DNA from: Rodentibacter caecimuris
Lineage (GTDB): Bacteria; Pseudomonadota; Gammaproteobacteria; Enterobacterales; Pasteurellaceae
Reading direction: 5' to 3'
Assembly (NCBI RefSeq): GCF_001019715.1
Contig: NZ_BBXJ01000001.1
Span: 2,046,001-2,110,000 of the forward strand
DNA: 64,000 nucleotides
The notes under the pieces were generated by a model. That model ran no database searches, was not told the origin of the DNA, and saw only the letters and a program-made list of their open reading frames with translations. A program made the translations under genes and the position numbers. This document shows, in pieces, positions 35,558-45,122 of this stretch. Numbering within the stretch: position 1 is the stretch's first letter; each line of letters starts with the position of its first letter.

Positions 35558-37483
35558 ATGAAAAAAAATCTTATTACAACCGCACTTTTGCTCGGTTCCT
35601 CCGCTTTTATATATGCGGAATCTTCCCACACAGAACTGCCTTCCATTAACGTTTATTCCGCTTATGCAACACCGGTAAATCAAGATCAAACTGCGTCATC
35701 AGTTACAGTATTGACCGAACAAGATTTCTCCGCACGTAATGCAACTTATGTAAGTGATGTGCTGAAAACGGTGCCGGGCGTTTCAATGATGAGCTATGGC
35801 GGACGAGGCCCGCTTACTAATTTCTTGATTCGTGGGGCTGATGCGAATCATACTGCCGTAATAATTGATGGTGTGAAAATCAATCCGGTTACAGGATACG
35901 GCTATGATTTTGGCGGTTTGGCTTTAAGCAATATTGACCGCATTGAAGTGTTACGCGGAGAACAATCAGCTTTGTGGGGCAGTGATGCAATGGGTGGGGT
36001 GATTTATATCACAACCAAAAGTGGGCTCTATAAAGAAAAACCATTTAATATTGATTTTGACTTAGGTATCGGCTCACACCGTACACGTGACGGCTCGGTT
36101 ACTGTTTCAGGCTACAATAACGGATTTTATTACTCGCTTCATGGCGATAGCCATCGCACACGCGGTATTTCTGCATTAAGCAAAGATCGCTTTAATTACA
36201 CCGCAGAAGACAACAGTTCAGTTGCAACAGGTGGCGCAAATGAAAAAGATAAATTTCACCGCGATAACTTTTCTTTCCGTTTCGGTTATGATGATGACAA
36301 CAAAGGGTTAGAATTATTGGGTTCACACTTTTCTCAAAACGTCCACTTTGACAATGGATTAACTGACGAAAAAGGGCATTACACCCATACTCGTGAAACA
36401 TTATTTAAATTAGGTGGTTACTGGGGTAATGATAAAGATCTATTCAAACACAAAGCCTCTGTCAGCCACATTAAAACGGATAGCGATACTTTTGGTTTTA
36501 GAAGTGCTTATAACGGCAAAAAATTAAACGCTAACTATCAACTCGATATTAATTTTGATCAGGAAGGTTCAATTACCCAAGGATTAAGCCTATTAGGCGA
36601 ATATCAACGCTCAAACTATCATTCCAGTTATTTCAATGATATTGGTGAGAAAAAACTGACAGAAAAAAGCATTGCGGCGGAATATCGTTTGTTCAGCGAA
36701 AAAGATCACAGTTTGAGCTTGAGTGGTCGTTACACTGACAGTTCCGAATACGACAATTCCTTTACAGGACGAATTTCCGCTACTTATCGCCTCACATCAA
36801 ACATAAAGGCACACGCCAGTTTTGGCACCGCTATTCAAAACCCAACCATTACCGAATATTATGGCTATAACGGCCGTTATATCGGTAATCCGAATTTAAA
36901 ACCGGAAAAAAGTCGCGGAGGTGATGTAGGCATCTTGTTGGAAAGCCACAATAAACAGCACAGTTTAGACATCACTTATTTTAATCGCCGTGTTGAGCAT
37001 TTTATCAGTAGCGAAATTATTGATTTCACGAGCTACACCTCTCGTGCAATAAACCTTGACGGCAAAACCAAAATTAAAGGGGTAGAAATTGCTTACAACG
37101 GTAAATTAACCAATGATTTAACCGCCTATGCAAACTATACCTATACGAATAGTAAAGACAATAATGGTAACGAATTGCTACGCCGCCCTAAACACACGGC
37201 AAATGCGGGATTATCCTATCAAATCACAGAGAAATTTGGCTCAAGTGTGAATGTATCTTATGTTGGAAAACGAATAGACAACTATTTCTCACCAACTTAT
37301 TCCACCCACCGTACCAAATTACCGTCTTATACTTTGGTAAATTTAGGCGTAAATTATCAAGTCATTCCAAACTTAACGATATATGCCAACCTAAACAACC
37401 TATTCGACAAAAAATATGAAAACCTTCTTGGCTATGGTCAAGACGGTCGTAATATCTACGTTGGTTTAAGAGGGTCGTTCTAA
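35558..37483 (+). CDS. TonB-dependent outer-membrane receptor, BtuB-like
   Basis: TonB-dependent transporter of 641 residues. Signal peptide (1-20, ending IYA), TonB-box region near LPSINVYSA, plug domain (about 35-160; IRGADANHTAVIIDGVKINP, IEVLRGEQSALWGSDAMGGV) and a 22-strand-type barrel ending in F (NIYVGLRGSF). The length and plug resemble BtuB-group receptors for corrinoids, but no cobalamin riboswitch was seen upstream and no substrate gene is nearby, so the ligand (corrinoid, heme or siderophore) is open. AAGGA precedes the ATG. Confidence 0.85.
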   Translation: MKKNLITTALLLGSSAFIYAESSHTELPSINVYSAYATPVNQDQTASSVTVLTEQDFSARNATYVSDVLKTVPGVSMMSYGGRGPLTNFLIRGADANHTAVIIDGVKINPVTGYGYDFGGLALSNIDRIEVLRGEQSALWGSDAMGGVIYITTKSGLYKEKPFNIDFDLGIGSHRTRDGSVTVSGYNNGFYYSLHGDSHRTRGISALSKDRFNYTAEDNSSVATGGANEKDKFHRDNFSFRFGYDDDNKGLELLGSHFSQNVHFDNGLTDEKGHYTHTRETLFKLGGYWGNDKDLFKHKASVSHIKTDSDTFGFRSAYNGKKLNANYQLDINFDQEGSITQGLSLLGEYQRSNYHSSYFNDIGEKKLTEKSIAAEYRLFSEKDHSLSLSGRYTDSSEYDNSFTGRISATYRLTSNIKAHASFGTAIQNPTITEYYGYNGRYIGNPNLKPEKSRGGDVGILLESHNKQHSLDITYFNRRVEHFISSEIIDFTSYTSRAINLDGKTKIKGVEIAYNGKLTNDLTAYANYTYTNSKDNNGNELLRRPKHTANAGLSYQITEKFGSSVNVSYVGKRIDNYFSPTYSTHRTKLPSYTLVNLGVNYQVIPNLTIYANLNNLFDKKYENLLGYGQDGRNIYVGLRGSF

Positions 37484-37484
37484 C

Positions 37485-37514
37485 AAAAAGTGCGGTCAAT
37501 TTTGACCGCACTTT
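37485..37514. terminator. Inverted uptake-signal pair acting as terminator
   Basis: AAAGTGCGGTCAA (37487-37499) and its complement (37502-37514) form a 13-bp stem with a 2-base loop. Paired Hin-type uptake signals are a standard Haemophilus terminator. Confidence 0.9.
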
Positions 37515-37560
37515 ACCGTATATTATGTAGCCTACGCACAAATAAAAAATTGATACAACA

Positions 37561-37590
37561 TGTAGGGGCGTATGTAGTACGCCCTGTCGA
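37561..37590. repeat. Short intergenic hairpin repeat, copy A
   Basis: TGTAG followed by the stem GGGCGTA / TACGCCC (37566-37572 with 37578-37584). It resembles the hairpin at 42712-42740 in layout (TGTAG, G-rich stem, CGAT-type end). Possibly a dispersed REP-like repeat. Confidence 0.4.
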
Positions 37591-37712
37591 TAAGTGATTG
37601 AAATTATTAACGTTAGACTACAGCACAGCCCTATGCTCACAGTAACATATACAATTTTGTACAACTGCTACATAATACCGAAAACTCGTATAACTGCTCT
37701 GCCCGCTTGTCT

Positions 37713-38651
37713 TTAACCATTCCAAAAATACCGAATAATATGGAAGAAAATAGGGGCAGAGAAACAGACTGAATCCATTCGGTCGAGCATTCCTCCGTGT
37801 CCGTTTATCATCTTGCCCCAGTCTTTTACACCGTGATCGCGTTTAATCGCAGACATCACCAAACCGCCTAAGAAACCCATTATGCAGACAATAAAGCCAA
37901 TTAGCCCTGCTTGCCAATAAGTAAATGGCGTAATTGGCGCCATTAACATAGCTACTACCGTGGCAGAGATAATACCACCGACAGTGCCTGAAATAGTTTT
38001 AGAAGGTGAAAGACTCGGCATAATTTTGGGACCGCCAAGCAGTTTTCCCCAAATATATTGCAGTACATCGCTGGACTGCACGGTGGCAATCATAAAAATC
38101 ACTAGCAATATATTGTTTTCGTTGCTGAAATCGTCCAAATTTAAAAAGAGCAAGGCGGGAACATGAGAAATACAGAAAATACAGATCATTGTCATCCATT
38201 GGGTTTTGGCTGTACGGGCGAGGAATTGCTCGGTATTCCCACTGAGACTCCCTATAATCGGTAGCAACAAAAAGCCATAAACAGGAATGAAGATGGAAAA
38301 CATACCATACCATTGCACTAACACAAGGTAGTATTGGATCGGTAACAATAAATAGAAACATGCCACCATACTGTAATAATCGCAACGTTTACGATAAATC
38401 ACCGTCATAAATTCACGCAGAGCAATGAAGGAAATTAGAAAAAAGAGAATTGTCGCCCCAATACGCCCGAACAAAAAAGCGATAAATAATACCCCTGTCA
38501 TCACCCACCACGCATTAATACGGGCGACTAAGTTAGCAACAGTGCTGTTTTCTTCGCCATATTTGCTCATGAGTAGCCGTCCGATAGCACTCGCTATAAT
38601 CAGCAAACCAAACACTACGATAAAAATAAAAGTCGTTTGCGCCAGCATCAC
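37713..38651 (-). CDS. ynbB: CdsA-like phosphatidate cytidylyltransferase (YnbB-like)
   Basis: Integral membrane enzyme (312 residues, about 8-9 helices) that should make CDP-diacylglycerol from phosphatidic acid and CTP. The C-terminal CDS signature is clear: SPSKTISGTVGG, then SAIKRDHGVKDWGKMINGHG and GMLDRMDS. It is shaped like E. coli YnbB rather than the essential CdsA. Last gene of a six-gene leftward operon; its start overlaps the acyltransferase stop. Confidence 0.85.
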   Translation of the reverse strand: MMLAQTTFIFIVVFGLLIIASAIGRLLMSKYGEENSTVANLVARINAWWVMTGVLFIAFLFGRIGATILFFLISFIALREFMTVIYRKRCDYYSMVACFYLLLPIQYYLVLVQWYGMFSIFIPVYGFLLLPIIGSLSGNTEQFLARTAKTQWMTMICIFCISHVPALLFLNLDDFSNENNILLVIFMIATVQSSDVLQYIWGKLLGGPKIMPSLSPSKTISGTVGGIISATVVAMLMAPITPFTYWQAGLIGFIVCIMGFLGGLVMSAIKRDHGVKDWGKMINGHGGMLDRMDSVCFSAPIFFHIIRYFWNG

Positions 38652-39301
38652 AGTTTCTCCTCTGTTTGGTTTGGATTTAAGGCTAACAAAGCATTCATTG
38701 TGCGATCTAGAAAAGCCTGTTTGGGTTCATTTTCAGCTAACCTCAACGGCTCACCAATATAGACATCACACAAAAGCGGAATAGGCAACCATTTGCCTTT
38801 TGGCAACACATGACTGATATTATCAATCCAAATCGGAACAAATTCTATATCGGGATTTTGTTGGGCAAGGTGGTAAATACCGGATTTAAACGGCAAAAGC
38901 GGCTGATTTTCATCGGTATTTCGCGTACCTTCTGGAAAAATAATCAATGAATGATGCCGTAAAGCTTCACTCATCAATGTGATAGCGGTTTCAGGGCTCT
39001 CGCTTTGACGGGCAATCAATACACCATTAAACACTTGTTGAATGATAAAACGGCGTAAACGGTTTTTTTGCCAATACTCAGCGGCGGCAACGGGACGGGT
39101 TTCCATTCTCCACGTTTGAGGGAGCGATACCCACACCAACATAAAATCGCCGTGACTACTATGATTGGCATAATAAACTTTTTGTTTCGGGCTGAAGGTA
39201 AATTGCTTTTCCGATTGTGGGCGAATACCTGTAACAAAAGAGACAAAATAACATAAACAGCCATCAATAAAACGTGCTAATAAGCGGGAAAAAAATTGCA
39301 T
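38648..39301 (-). CDS. PlsC-type 1-acylglycerol-3-phosphate acyltransferase
   Basis: A 217-residue membrane-associated acyltransferase. Motif I NHSSHGD (HX4D), the FPEGTRN block (motif III) and VPIWI (motif IV region) are visible. It starts at ATG 39301 with GGAGG upstream; an open frame extends to 39364. It would make phosphatidic acid, the substrate of the YnbB-like enzyme encoded next. An extra member compared with E. coli ynbABCD. Confidence 0.85.
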   Translation of the reverse strand: MQFFSRLLARFIDGCLCYFVSFVTGIRPQSEKQFTFSPKQKVYYANHSSHGDFMLVWVSLPQTWRMETRPVAAAEYWQKNRLRRFIIQQVFNGVLIARQSESPETAITLMSEALRHHSLIIFPEGTRNTDENQPLLPFKSGIYHLAQQNPDIEFVPIWIDNISHVLPKGKWLPIPLLCDVYIGEPLRLAENEPKQAFLDRTMNALLALNPNQTEEKL

Positions 39302-39309
39302 AATGCCTC

Positions 39310-39669
39310 CTAAATCAGCCATAACGCCAGTTGTACCAAGGTAGCGAATAACGCCGCATACCACAGACGAATAGTGCCTTTTGCCCGTTGAAAAATATCT
39401 CGTTCGGTTGTTTGTTTCACTAAGCCTAACGTCAATAAAGTGCGGTCAAAATCGGCAAAGTTTGTCGTATGCATAAAAATGCGTTGATCAAATTCAAGTC
39501 GAATATGTAGATAGAGTAAGCCCATCGCCAATATCACATTCAGCCCGATATGATGTTCTGTTGCGAGACTTATAGCTAATAAAACGGCATTCAATACCGC
39601 CAAATAGCGGGCGGTAATAAGAAAATGAGCGGTGGTTTTGGCTGCGGTGTCTGCTAGTTCATTTGTCAT
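39310..39669 (-). CDS. Hypothetical small membrane protein of the Ynb-like operon
   Basis: A 119-residue protein with two N-terminal membrane helices (about 22-58: YLAVLNAVLLAISLA, NVILAMGLLYLHI) and one at the C-terminus (LWYAALFATLVQLALWLI). Not recognised. The ATG overlaps the stop of the PAP2-phosphatase gene by 4 bp and the acyltransferase follows 8 bp later, so it belongs to the same system. An uptake-signal core is near 39440. Confidence 0.7.
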   Translation of the reverse strand: MTNELADTAAKTTAHFLITARYLAVLNAVLLAISLATEHHIGLNVILAMGLLYLHIRLEFDQRIFMHTTNFADFDRTLLTLGLVKQTTERDIFQRAKGTIRLWYAALFATLVQLALWLI

Positions 39670-40958
39670 TTGGTTTTCTCTTGATACAGTTTATCGGCTT
39701 GCAAAATTGTTTGACGAAGTGCATTTGATACGACTATATGTGGACGGGCTTGTTTTACAAGCATAATAGCTTGGTCTAAATCCGCTATTTTCCGGGTGGT
39801 AAGTAACCAAGTTAACACTACGGCGACACTGCGTCCGTAGCCCAAGGCACAACACACCAATACCGAGGAATGAGTTTGTTGTAAGCGATCTAATTTTTCT
39901 ACCGCTTTGCAAAGTTCCTTGGCACTTGGCGATACCAAATCAAGCATTAACGCTTGCTCGTAAGCATCGGGCGGATTTGGGCAAGGTAGTTCGGCGCAAC
40001 AATCAAGCACCGCTTCAAATTTACCACTAACAATGATCGAACCGACGGAAATATTCTCAAAAATGACCGCACTTTTCGGTTTTCTCCACAACCAATAGGC
40101 AATGTTAAGCCGTGCGCCAAGGAGATAAGGAAGTTCCAATGCACAGGTCGCAACAGAAAGTTTACCGTTCGTTTGCTTTTGGAAAATTGCCACTCCCCAT
40201 CCGTAAGCAAGCACAACCAAACAAAGTGCAACGGCTCCCCATATAAGCCATAACCACCCACCGCCCAAGTATGCCAACAGTACACAAACCATTGCGCCTA
40301 AGCCATAATAACGCATTAAACGATGATGGGAGACAGTCCGATTTTGGGAGAAGAGTACAAAAATCGGGGAAATGCCTTGTTCGGGTAACAGCCACAATAC
40401 CAAAAAGCCGACTAATGCGCCTGTGGGTAAATCTAAAAAATGATGTTGGTAGGTGGTGAGAATTGAAACCGCAATAAGCCCAAACCAAAAGCCTAGCAAT
40501 AACCGCCATTTCGGGAACATTCGCCAATAAAATGCACCGACAACAATAGTCAGAATAATATGCAAAGAAGGAGCTTGGTTATACGGTTGATCAAAACCGG
40601 CCAGAGATTCAAACAAAAATCCGGCTATCCCCGTCGTTTCAGGTTTCTGCCAACTAATTTGGAGCGGAAAAAACAAAAAGCCGAAAACCGCAATGCTTTG
40701 AGCAAGTAGCAAACGTGCCACGTAATTACGTAATTGAGCCAAATCTTGGCAGAGGAAAAACACTAAAGCATAAAGCAGATTGAGTGACCAATACGGCACA
40801 ATTGTCCAGGTAAGAAAAGGAATCCGGTGTTCCCAATCAAACACAATTTCAGGTACATTTTCTCGCTGTGCAGTTAGAAAATTAGTGAAACCATAGCTGG
40901 CGTAGAAAATTGCACCTACGCCGAGCAAATAACCCAAACGGGTTTTGAAATTGATCAT
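39666..40958 (-). CDS. ynbD: PAP2 / dual-specificity phosphatase fusion (YnbD-like)
   Basis: A 430-residue protein with a membrane PAP2-type phosphatase domain (about 1-230; QAPSLHIILTI and YQHHFLDLPTGALVG carry the family histidines) and a C-terminal cytoplasmic dual-specificity phosphatase domain (CCALGYGRSV, the CxxGxxRS loop). This is the E. coli YnbD architecture. It could dephosphorylate phosphatidyl-alcohol phosphates such as phosphatidylglycerophosphate. Overlaps both neighbours by 4 bp. Confidence 0.85.
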   Translation of the reverse strand: MINFKTRLGYLLGVGAIFYASYGFTNFLTAQRENVPEIVFDWEHRIPFLTWTIVPYWSLNLLYALVFFLCQDLAQLRNYVARLLLAQSIAVFGFLFFPLQISWQKPETTGIAGFLFESLAGFDQPYNQAPSLHIILTIVVGAFYWRMFPKWRLLLGFWFGLIAVSILTTYQHHFLDLPTGALVGFLVLWLLPEQGISPIFVLFSQNRTVSHHRLMRYYGLGAMVCVLLAYLGGGWLWLIWGAVALCLVVLAYGWGVAIFQKQTNGKLSVATCALELPYLLGARLNIAYWLWRKPKSAVIFENISVGSIIVSGKFEAVLDCCAELPCPNPPDAYEQALMLDLVSPSAKELCKAVEKLDRLQQTHSSVLVCCALGYGRSVAVVLTWLLTTRKIADLDQAIMLVKQARPHIVVSNALRQTILQADKLYQEKTK

Positions 40959-42700
40959 TTGGTTTTAATCGCAAGACTCACGGTGAAAATGCCGTCTTCA
41001 TCAATCCATTGATGAATTTTTTGAAAACCCGCTTGCTCCACAAGTTGATCCATTTCTTGCTGACTACGGCGACGCATCACCCAATTTGGGCTACCGTCCT
41101 TATGACTGGTTAAACAACGAGCGATTAATTCTAGTTGCGGATGCCATGGTTGCCCCGTATAAATCAAATAACCGCCTTGTTCAATTGCTTCACCAAAACC
41201 GTTGAGCGAATGCATAATCAAATCGTTATCGGCAAAAAGTTCGTGTAAACCTGAAACGATACCCAAGGTTGGGCGAGGACTGAGATCTTGATAATTTGTA
41301 GGATCAAAGGCATTTACTTCATTAAACGTGGCAATATCTTGCAAGCCCCGTTCAGCAATTAACTGACGCCCGGCCTCCACATTAATCGGGCTGTAATCAC
41401 GCAAACGCACAGAATCAGGCTGATTTTGTGCGGTTAATGCATCCAGCACGTAACGCCCATGCCCTGAAGCAATATCTAACACGTGAACAGGTTTACCCGC
41501 TTCCCGCAATTTTTGCATTGCAAGACTGATCGCTTTGGCAATATTCGCTTTACGTTGGCGAATACCGCGCCAACCAATCGCATTCAGATAATTTTTATCG
41601 ACCAAACGTCCGAAAGCATTGGAACCTTGCGGCTGATTTTGATAAACATAATCCAATGTGCTCCCTGAATCGTAGCCGGTTTCTTTTCCGATACGTAAAC
41701 CTTCGCTCCAACGTGCACCAAGTTTCATTAAAGCTCGATAACCAGCCCAAAATAAACCACGGATGGAATAAGGCGATAACGGTGTAGCGAGTACATCAGC
41801 CTCTACACGACCTGGGCTAGCGATGTGCGCTTGAGTGCAATCCACTCTTTGCACAGGTTCATCAAAACGGGCACGAATAAAACGACGCATTGGAGTGAAA
41901 ACCAGATGGTTGTTTTCTTCGCCTAAGGTGTCGTGATAAAACCCATTCATCACATAGCGTTCTTTAATACGGCTGCCTAAATGATTATAGAAATCGTGCT
42001 GCGGTTTGTGATGTACCACCCAATCCGCCCCGGAGATAAAAAGCTGAATTGGTGTGGTGATGGCTTGTGCATCTGCCACAACCCTGTCTGCCGCCTCATA
42101 CAAACCAAGCAAAATACGGGCAGAAATGGCACGGGTAATGAGTGGATCTTGATTAAAACTGTTTTGGCGGGCTTTGTTGTGGGTCAAATAATGGGCTTTC
42201 ACATAGCTATTTACAAAGAAATTACCACGTAATTTTGACCACAACGCCAAGCCCGTACGGGCAAACGGAACATAAAGTTTTACCTTAAATGCAGGCGATG
42301 CCAACACGGCACAACGAATTTTAGGCGCATAATCATGTAACCAAGCGGAAACTAAAACAGCTCCCACGCTTTGAGCAATCACACAAATATTTTCAGGAGC
42401 AATCTGATATTCTCGTTCGATATGCTGCATAAATGCCTGAATATCTGACACTGAGGTTGCAAAGCTCGGGCTATCTCCACGCTCACCGGGGCTATTGCCG
42501 TGTCCACGGGCATCCCAAGCAAAATAGGCAAAATCATCAAAACCCAACTCATCAGCCACAAACATTATTCGTCCGGAGTGTTCGTGCCCTCGGTGAAATA
42601 ACACAATCGCTTTATCTTGGCTACCGTTTTTGGCGGGACGGTAACGATAAAACAACTCGGTATTGTCTGCCGTTTTGAAAAATTTTTCTTGTTCTTTCAT
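40955..42700 (-). CDS. ynbC: Alpha/beta hydrolase - methyltransferase fusion (YnbC-like)
   Basis: A 581-residue cytoplasmic fusion. Residues 1 to about 300 form a serine hydrolase of the monoacylglycerol-lipase type (IVLFHRGHEHSGR, AWDARGHGNSPG, nucleophile Ser in AQSVGAV, then ISGADWVVHH and FYHDTLGE for Asp and His). Residues about 380-581 form a SAM methyltransferase-like domain (VLDIASGHGRYVLDAL as motif I). E. coli YnbC has the same layout. It may remodel or methylate the lipid made by the operon; the substrate is unknown. Confidence 0.85.
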   Translation of the reverse strand: MKEQEKFFKTADNTELFYRYRPAKNGSQDKAIVLFHRGHEHSGRIMFVADELGFDDFAYFAWDARGHGNSPGERGDSPSFATSVSDIQAFMQHIEREYQIAPENICVIAQSVGAVLVSAWLHDYAPKIRCAVLASPAFKVKLYVPFARTGLALWSKLRGNFFVNSYVKAHYLTHNKARQNSFNQDPLITRAISARILLGLYEAADRVVADAQAITTPIQLFISGADWVVHHKPQHDFYNHLGSRIKERYVMNGFYHDTLGEENNHLVFTPMRRFIRARFDEPVQRVDCTQAHIASPGRVEADVLATPLSPYSIRGLFWAGYRALMKLGARWSEGLRIGKETGYDSGSTLDYVYQNQPQGSNAFGRLVDKNYLNAIGWRGIRQRKANIAKAISLAMQKLREAGKPVHVLDIASGHGRYVLDALTAQNQPDSVRLRDYSPINVEAGRQLIAERGLQDIATFNEVNAFDPTNYQDLSPRPTLGIVSGLHELFADNDLIMHSLNGFGEAIEQGGYLIYTGQPWHPQLELIARCLTSHKDGSPNWVMRRRSQQEMDQLVEQAGFQKIHQWIDEDGIFTVSLAIKTK

Positions 42701-42711
42701 TGTTTTTTCCT

Positions 42712-42740
42712 TGTAGAGTGGGCAAAGTTGCCCGCCGATC
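42712..42740. repeat. Short intergenic hairpin repeat, copy B
   Basis: TGTAG followed by the stem GGGCAA / TTGCCC (42720-42725 with 42728-42733), between the YnbA-like and YnbC-like genes. Similar in layout to 37561-37590. Confidence 0.4.
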
Positions 42741-42784
42741 CCAATATTATCTCAGGCTGGAGGCTGTCTTTATCCAACCATTTT

Positions 42785-43390
42785 TTACGAAGTAGTCGCT
42801 AATCCACGTTTTACTCGGTTATAAGCAGTTAAAATTAAGGCGAGATTTGCAAGCCAAAATAAACTGCTCAAGTAAAGAGGCAGTTCGCCAAAATAAGCGT
42901 ATGCCAAGCCGAGCGCACCTATCAAAAAAGCACGATCACTTTTCCCCAAAGGCCCATCATAACGCCGCCCATTATTGCCATGAACTTGCCCTAAAACGCC
43001 ACAAAACTCAGTCATCATTGCTAAGAAAATAAAGCCCATCACGGATTCTGCTGAAAATGGTGTAATAAAGGCAAAAGGTAAATAGAGTGTGGTATCGGCA
43101 ACAACATCCGTTATTTCATTCAAATAGCCGCCTAAATCAGATTTTTGGTTAAACTCGCGAGCCAACATACCATCAATGGCATTCAATGCCATTCGTAAAA
43201 AAAGCCAAATCGGCAATAGATAAAACAAGCCGGAAATAGCAGAGAAGAGGGTGAGAACCATCCCAAAAAAGAGGGAAAGACCACAAGCAAATAAGGTTAC
43301 TTGATTGGCAGTGATTCCCCATTGCTCAAGACGTTTCACCAATGGGTGTAATAAGTTTTGAAAGGCTGGTTTGAGTTGATAAATACTCAT
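42785..43390 (-). CDS. ynbA: CDP-alcohol phosphatidyltransferase (YnbA-like)
   Basis: Membrane enzyme of 201 residues with about six helices. The CDP-OH-P motif is DGMLAREFNQKSD followed by GGYLNEITD: the usual DG-x2-AR-x8-G-x3-D-x3-D, with Asn in place of the third Asp. It would join CDP-diacylglycerol with an alcohol such as glycerol phosphate or inositol phosphate. The start is ATG 43390 with GGGGA upstream; the frame is open to 43447. First gene of the Ynb-like operon. Confidence 0.85.
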   Translation of the reverse strand: MSIYQLKPAFQNLLHPLVKRLEQWGITANQVTLFACGLSLFFGMVLTLFSAISGLFYLLPIWLFLRMALNAIDGMLAREFNQKSDLGGYLNEITDVVADTTLYLPFAFITPFSAESVMGFIFLAMMTEFCGVLGQVHGNNGRRYDGPLGKSDRAFLIGALGLAYAYFGELPLYLSSLFWLANLALILTAYNRVKRGLATTS

Positions 43391-43597
43391 AATCGTCCCC
43401 GAAGGAAGAATTTTCAATAATATAACCGAGACATTTAGGAAAGGCAAACAAAGGAATCAAACTGATTTGATAAAAGTTTTAGTGTTACAACAAAAATAAA
43501 CAGAACCATTGTATGGCTTATTGAAATATGAAGTTTGCACAAGTGCTACATCGTCTAACCACTTTGTGCAAACCGATTGGTATTTAATCTTTTTTCC

Positions 43598-44542
43598 TTA
43601 ACCCACTTCTTTGATTCGCAATTCTTTAGGTACTTCAAAGAACATATTTTCTTCCAGCCCTTGGAGCTCTTCTAATTCATTTGCACCGAATTGTTTTAAA
43701 CGGGTAATAATGGATTGCACCAATTCTTCTGGTGCAGAAGCGCCCGCAGTAATCCCAATAGTTTGTACCTTATCAAACCAACCTGCTTGAATATCAGCGG
43801 GATCATCAAGGAGCTGAGATTTCACCCCCATACGGGAGGCTAATTCTGCCAAGCGATTAGAATTTGAGGAATTTTTCGATCCTACCACCAAAACCAGATC
43901 CGATAATTTTGCCAACTCACGCACGGCTTCTTGGCGGTTTGTGGTGGCATAGCAAATATCATTTTTGTGCGGGCCTTGGATTGACGGATATTTTTCTTTT
44001 AATGCATGAATCGTTTCAGCCGTATCATCTAAAGACAGGGTGGTTTGGGTCATAAATGTCAATTCATCGCTTTCTTGCACAGGTAAACGGGCTATATCCT
44101 CCACACTTTCAATCAGATAAATACCGCCTTCACCATTACTGTATTGCCCCATCGTGCCTTCTACTTCAGGATGACCTTTATGTCCGATAAGAATTGCTTT
44201 TGTTCCTTTTCTACTTGCTCGAGCCACTTGCATATGTACTTTGGTCACTAACGGGCAAGTGGCGTCAAACACTTTTAATTGGCGATCTTTGGCCTCTTGG
44301 CGTACTGCTTGAGAAACACCATGGGCAGAGAAAATCACAATGGCACCGTCCGGCACTTCGCTTAATTCCTCCACAAAAATAGCACCGCGCTCCCGTAGCC
44401 CGTTCACCACAAAACGGTTATGCACTACTTCGTGACGTACATAAATCGGAGCGCCGTGAATTTCAAGGGCGAGTTCTACAATACTGATAGCTCGATCAAC
44501 ACCGGCACAAAATCCACGTGGATTGGCTAAAATTATTTTCAT
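43598..44542 (-). CDS. ispH: 4-hydroxy-3-methylbut-2-enyl diphosphate reductase
   Basis: Last enzyme of the MEP isoprenoid pathway, making IPP and DMAPP; 314 residues with a [4Fe-4S] cluster. Cluster cysteines are in [12 protein letters not shown] (Cys12), DATCPLV (Cys96) and [11 protein letters not shown] (about 197). Substrate-binding HEVVHN and AHGVS motifs are seen. It overlaps the end of lspA by 4 bp. Confidence 0.97.
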   Translation of the reverse strand: MKIILANPRGFCAGVDRAISIVELALEIHGAPIYVRHEVVHNRFVVNGLRERGAIFVEELSEVPDGAIVIFSAHGVSQAVRQEAKDRQLKVFDATCPLVTKVHMQVARASRKGTKAILIGHKGHPEVEGTMGQYSNGEGGIYLIESVEDIARLPVQESDELTFMTQTTLSLDDTAETIHALKEKYPSIQGPHKNDICYATTNRQEAVRELAKLSDLVLVVGSKNSSNSNRLAELASRMGVKSQLLDDPADIQAGWFDKVQTIGITAGASAPEELVQSIITRLKQFGANELEELQGLEENMFFEVPKELRIKEVG

Positions 44543-45057
44543 TTTTGACCGCTCTTTTCTGTTTGTTTATCTTGTACTTTTTTCTTTTCGCTTTTAAATG
44601 CGTCCAGCATAAGCAATCCCGCACCAATACAAATTGCCACATCTGCGATATTAAACACCGGATAATGATAAATATCCCAATAAAAATCGAGGAAATCGAC
44701 CACAAAACCGTGATAGGTACGATCCACCATATTTGCCAATGCACCGCCAATAATCAGCGCATAGGCGCTATTTTGTAATTTTTGACCTGCTGTGTTTTTC
44801 TTCAAAAAATACATCAACATCAAAGAAATACCGATAGCCAATACAATGAAAAAGTATTTTTGCCAACCGTCGTGATCGGCTAAAAAACTGAATGCCGCAC
44901 CGTAGTTACGCACATAAGTGAGATTAAATACCGGTAAAATATTCACACTTTCGTATAAATCAAATTTTTGTACCACAAGATATTTTGTGAATAAATCAAG
45001 CACAAAAACCACCGCACTTAGCCAAAGAAAAGAGAGACCGGATTTTGTTTTAGCCAT
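44539..45057 (-). CDS. lspA: Lipoprotein signal peptidase (SPase II)
   Basis: Inner-membrane aspartic protease of 172 residues that cleaves prolipoproteins after lipidation; it would process BamE and the surface lipoprotein in this window. Four membrane helices, with catalytic aspartates in ANMVDR and FNIADVAI. The C-terminal tail is basic. It follows ileS, as in enterobacteria, but is separated from it by an inverted uptake-signal pair. Confidence 0.95.
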   Translation of the reverse strand: MAKTKSGLSFLWLSAVVFVLDLFTKYLVVQKFDLYESVNILPVFNLTYVRNYGAAFSFLADHDGWQKYFFIVLAIGISLMLMYFLKKNTAGQKLQNSAYALIIGGALANMVDRTYHGFVVDFLDFYWDIYHYPVFNIADVAICIGAGLLMLDAFKSEKKKVQDKQTEKSGQK

Positions 45058-45076
45058 AAGAAATTCCTAATAAATG

Positions 45077-45106
45077 AAAAGTGCGGTCAAAATCAACCGC
45101 ACTTTG
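45077..45106. terminator. Inverted uptake-signal hairpin between ileS and lspA
   Basis: AAAGTGCGGT (45078-45087) and ACCGCACTTT (45096-45105) form a 10-bp stem. It may weaken read-through from ileS into lspA-ispH. Confidence 0.75.
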
Positions 45107-45122
45107 AATATGAAAATTTACA

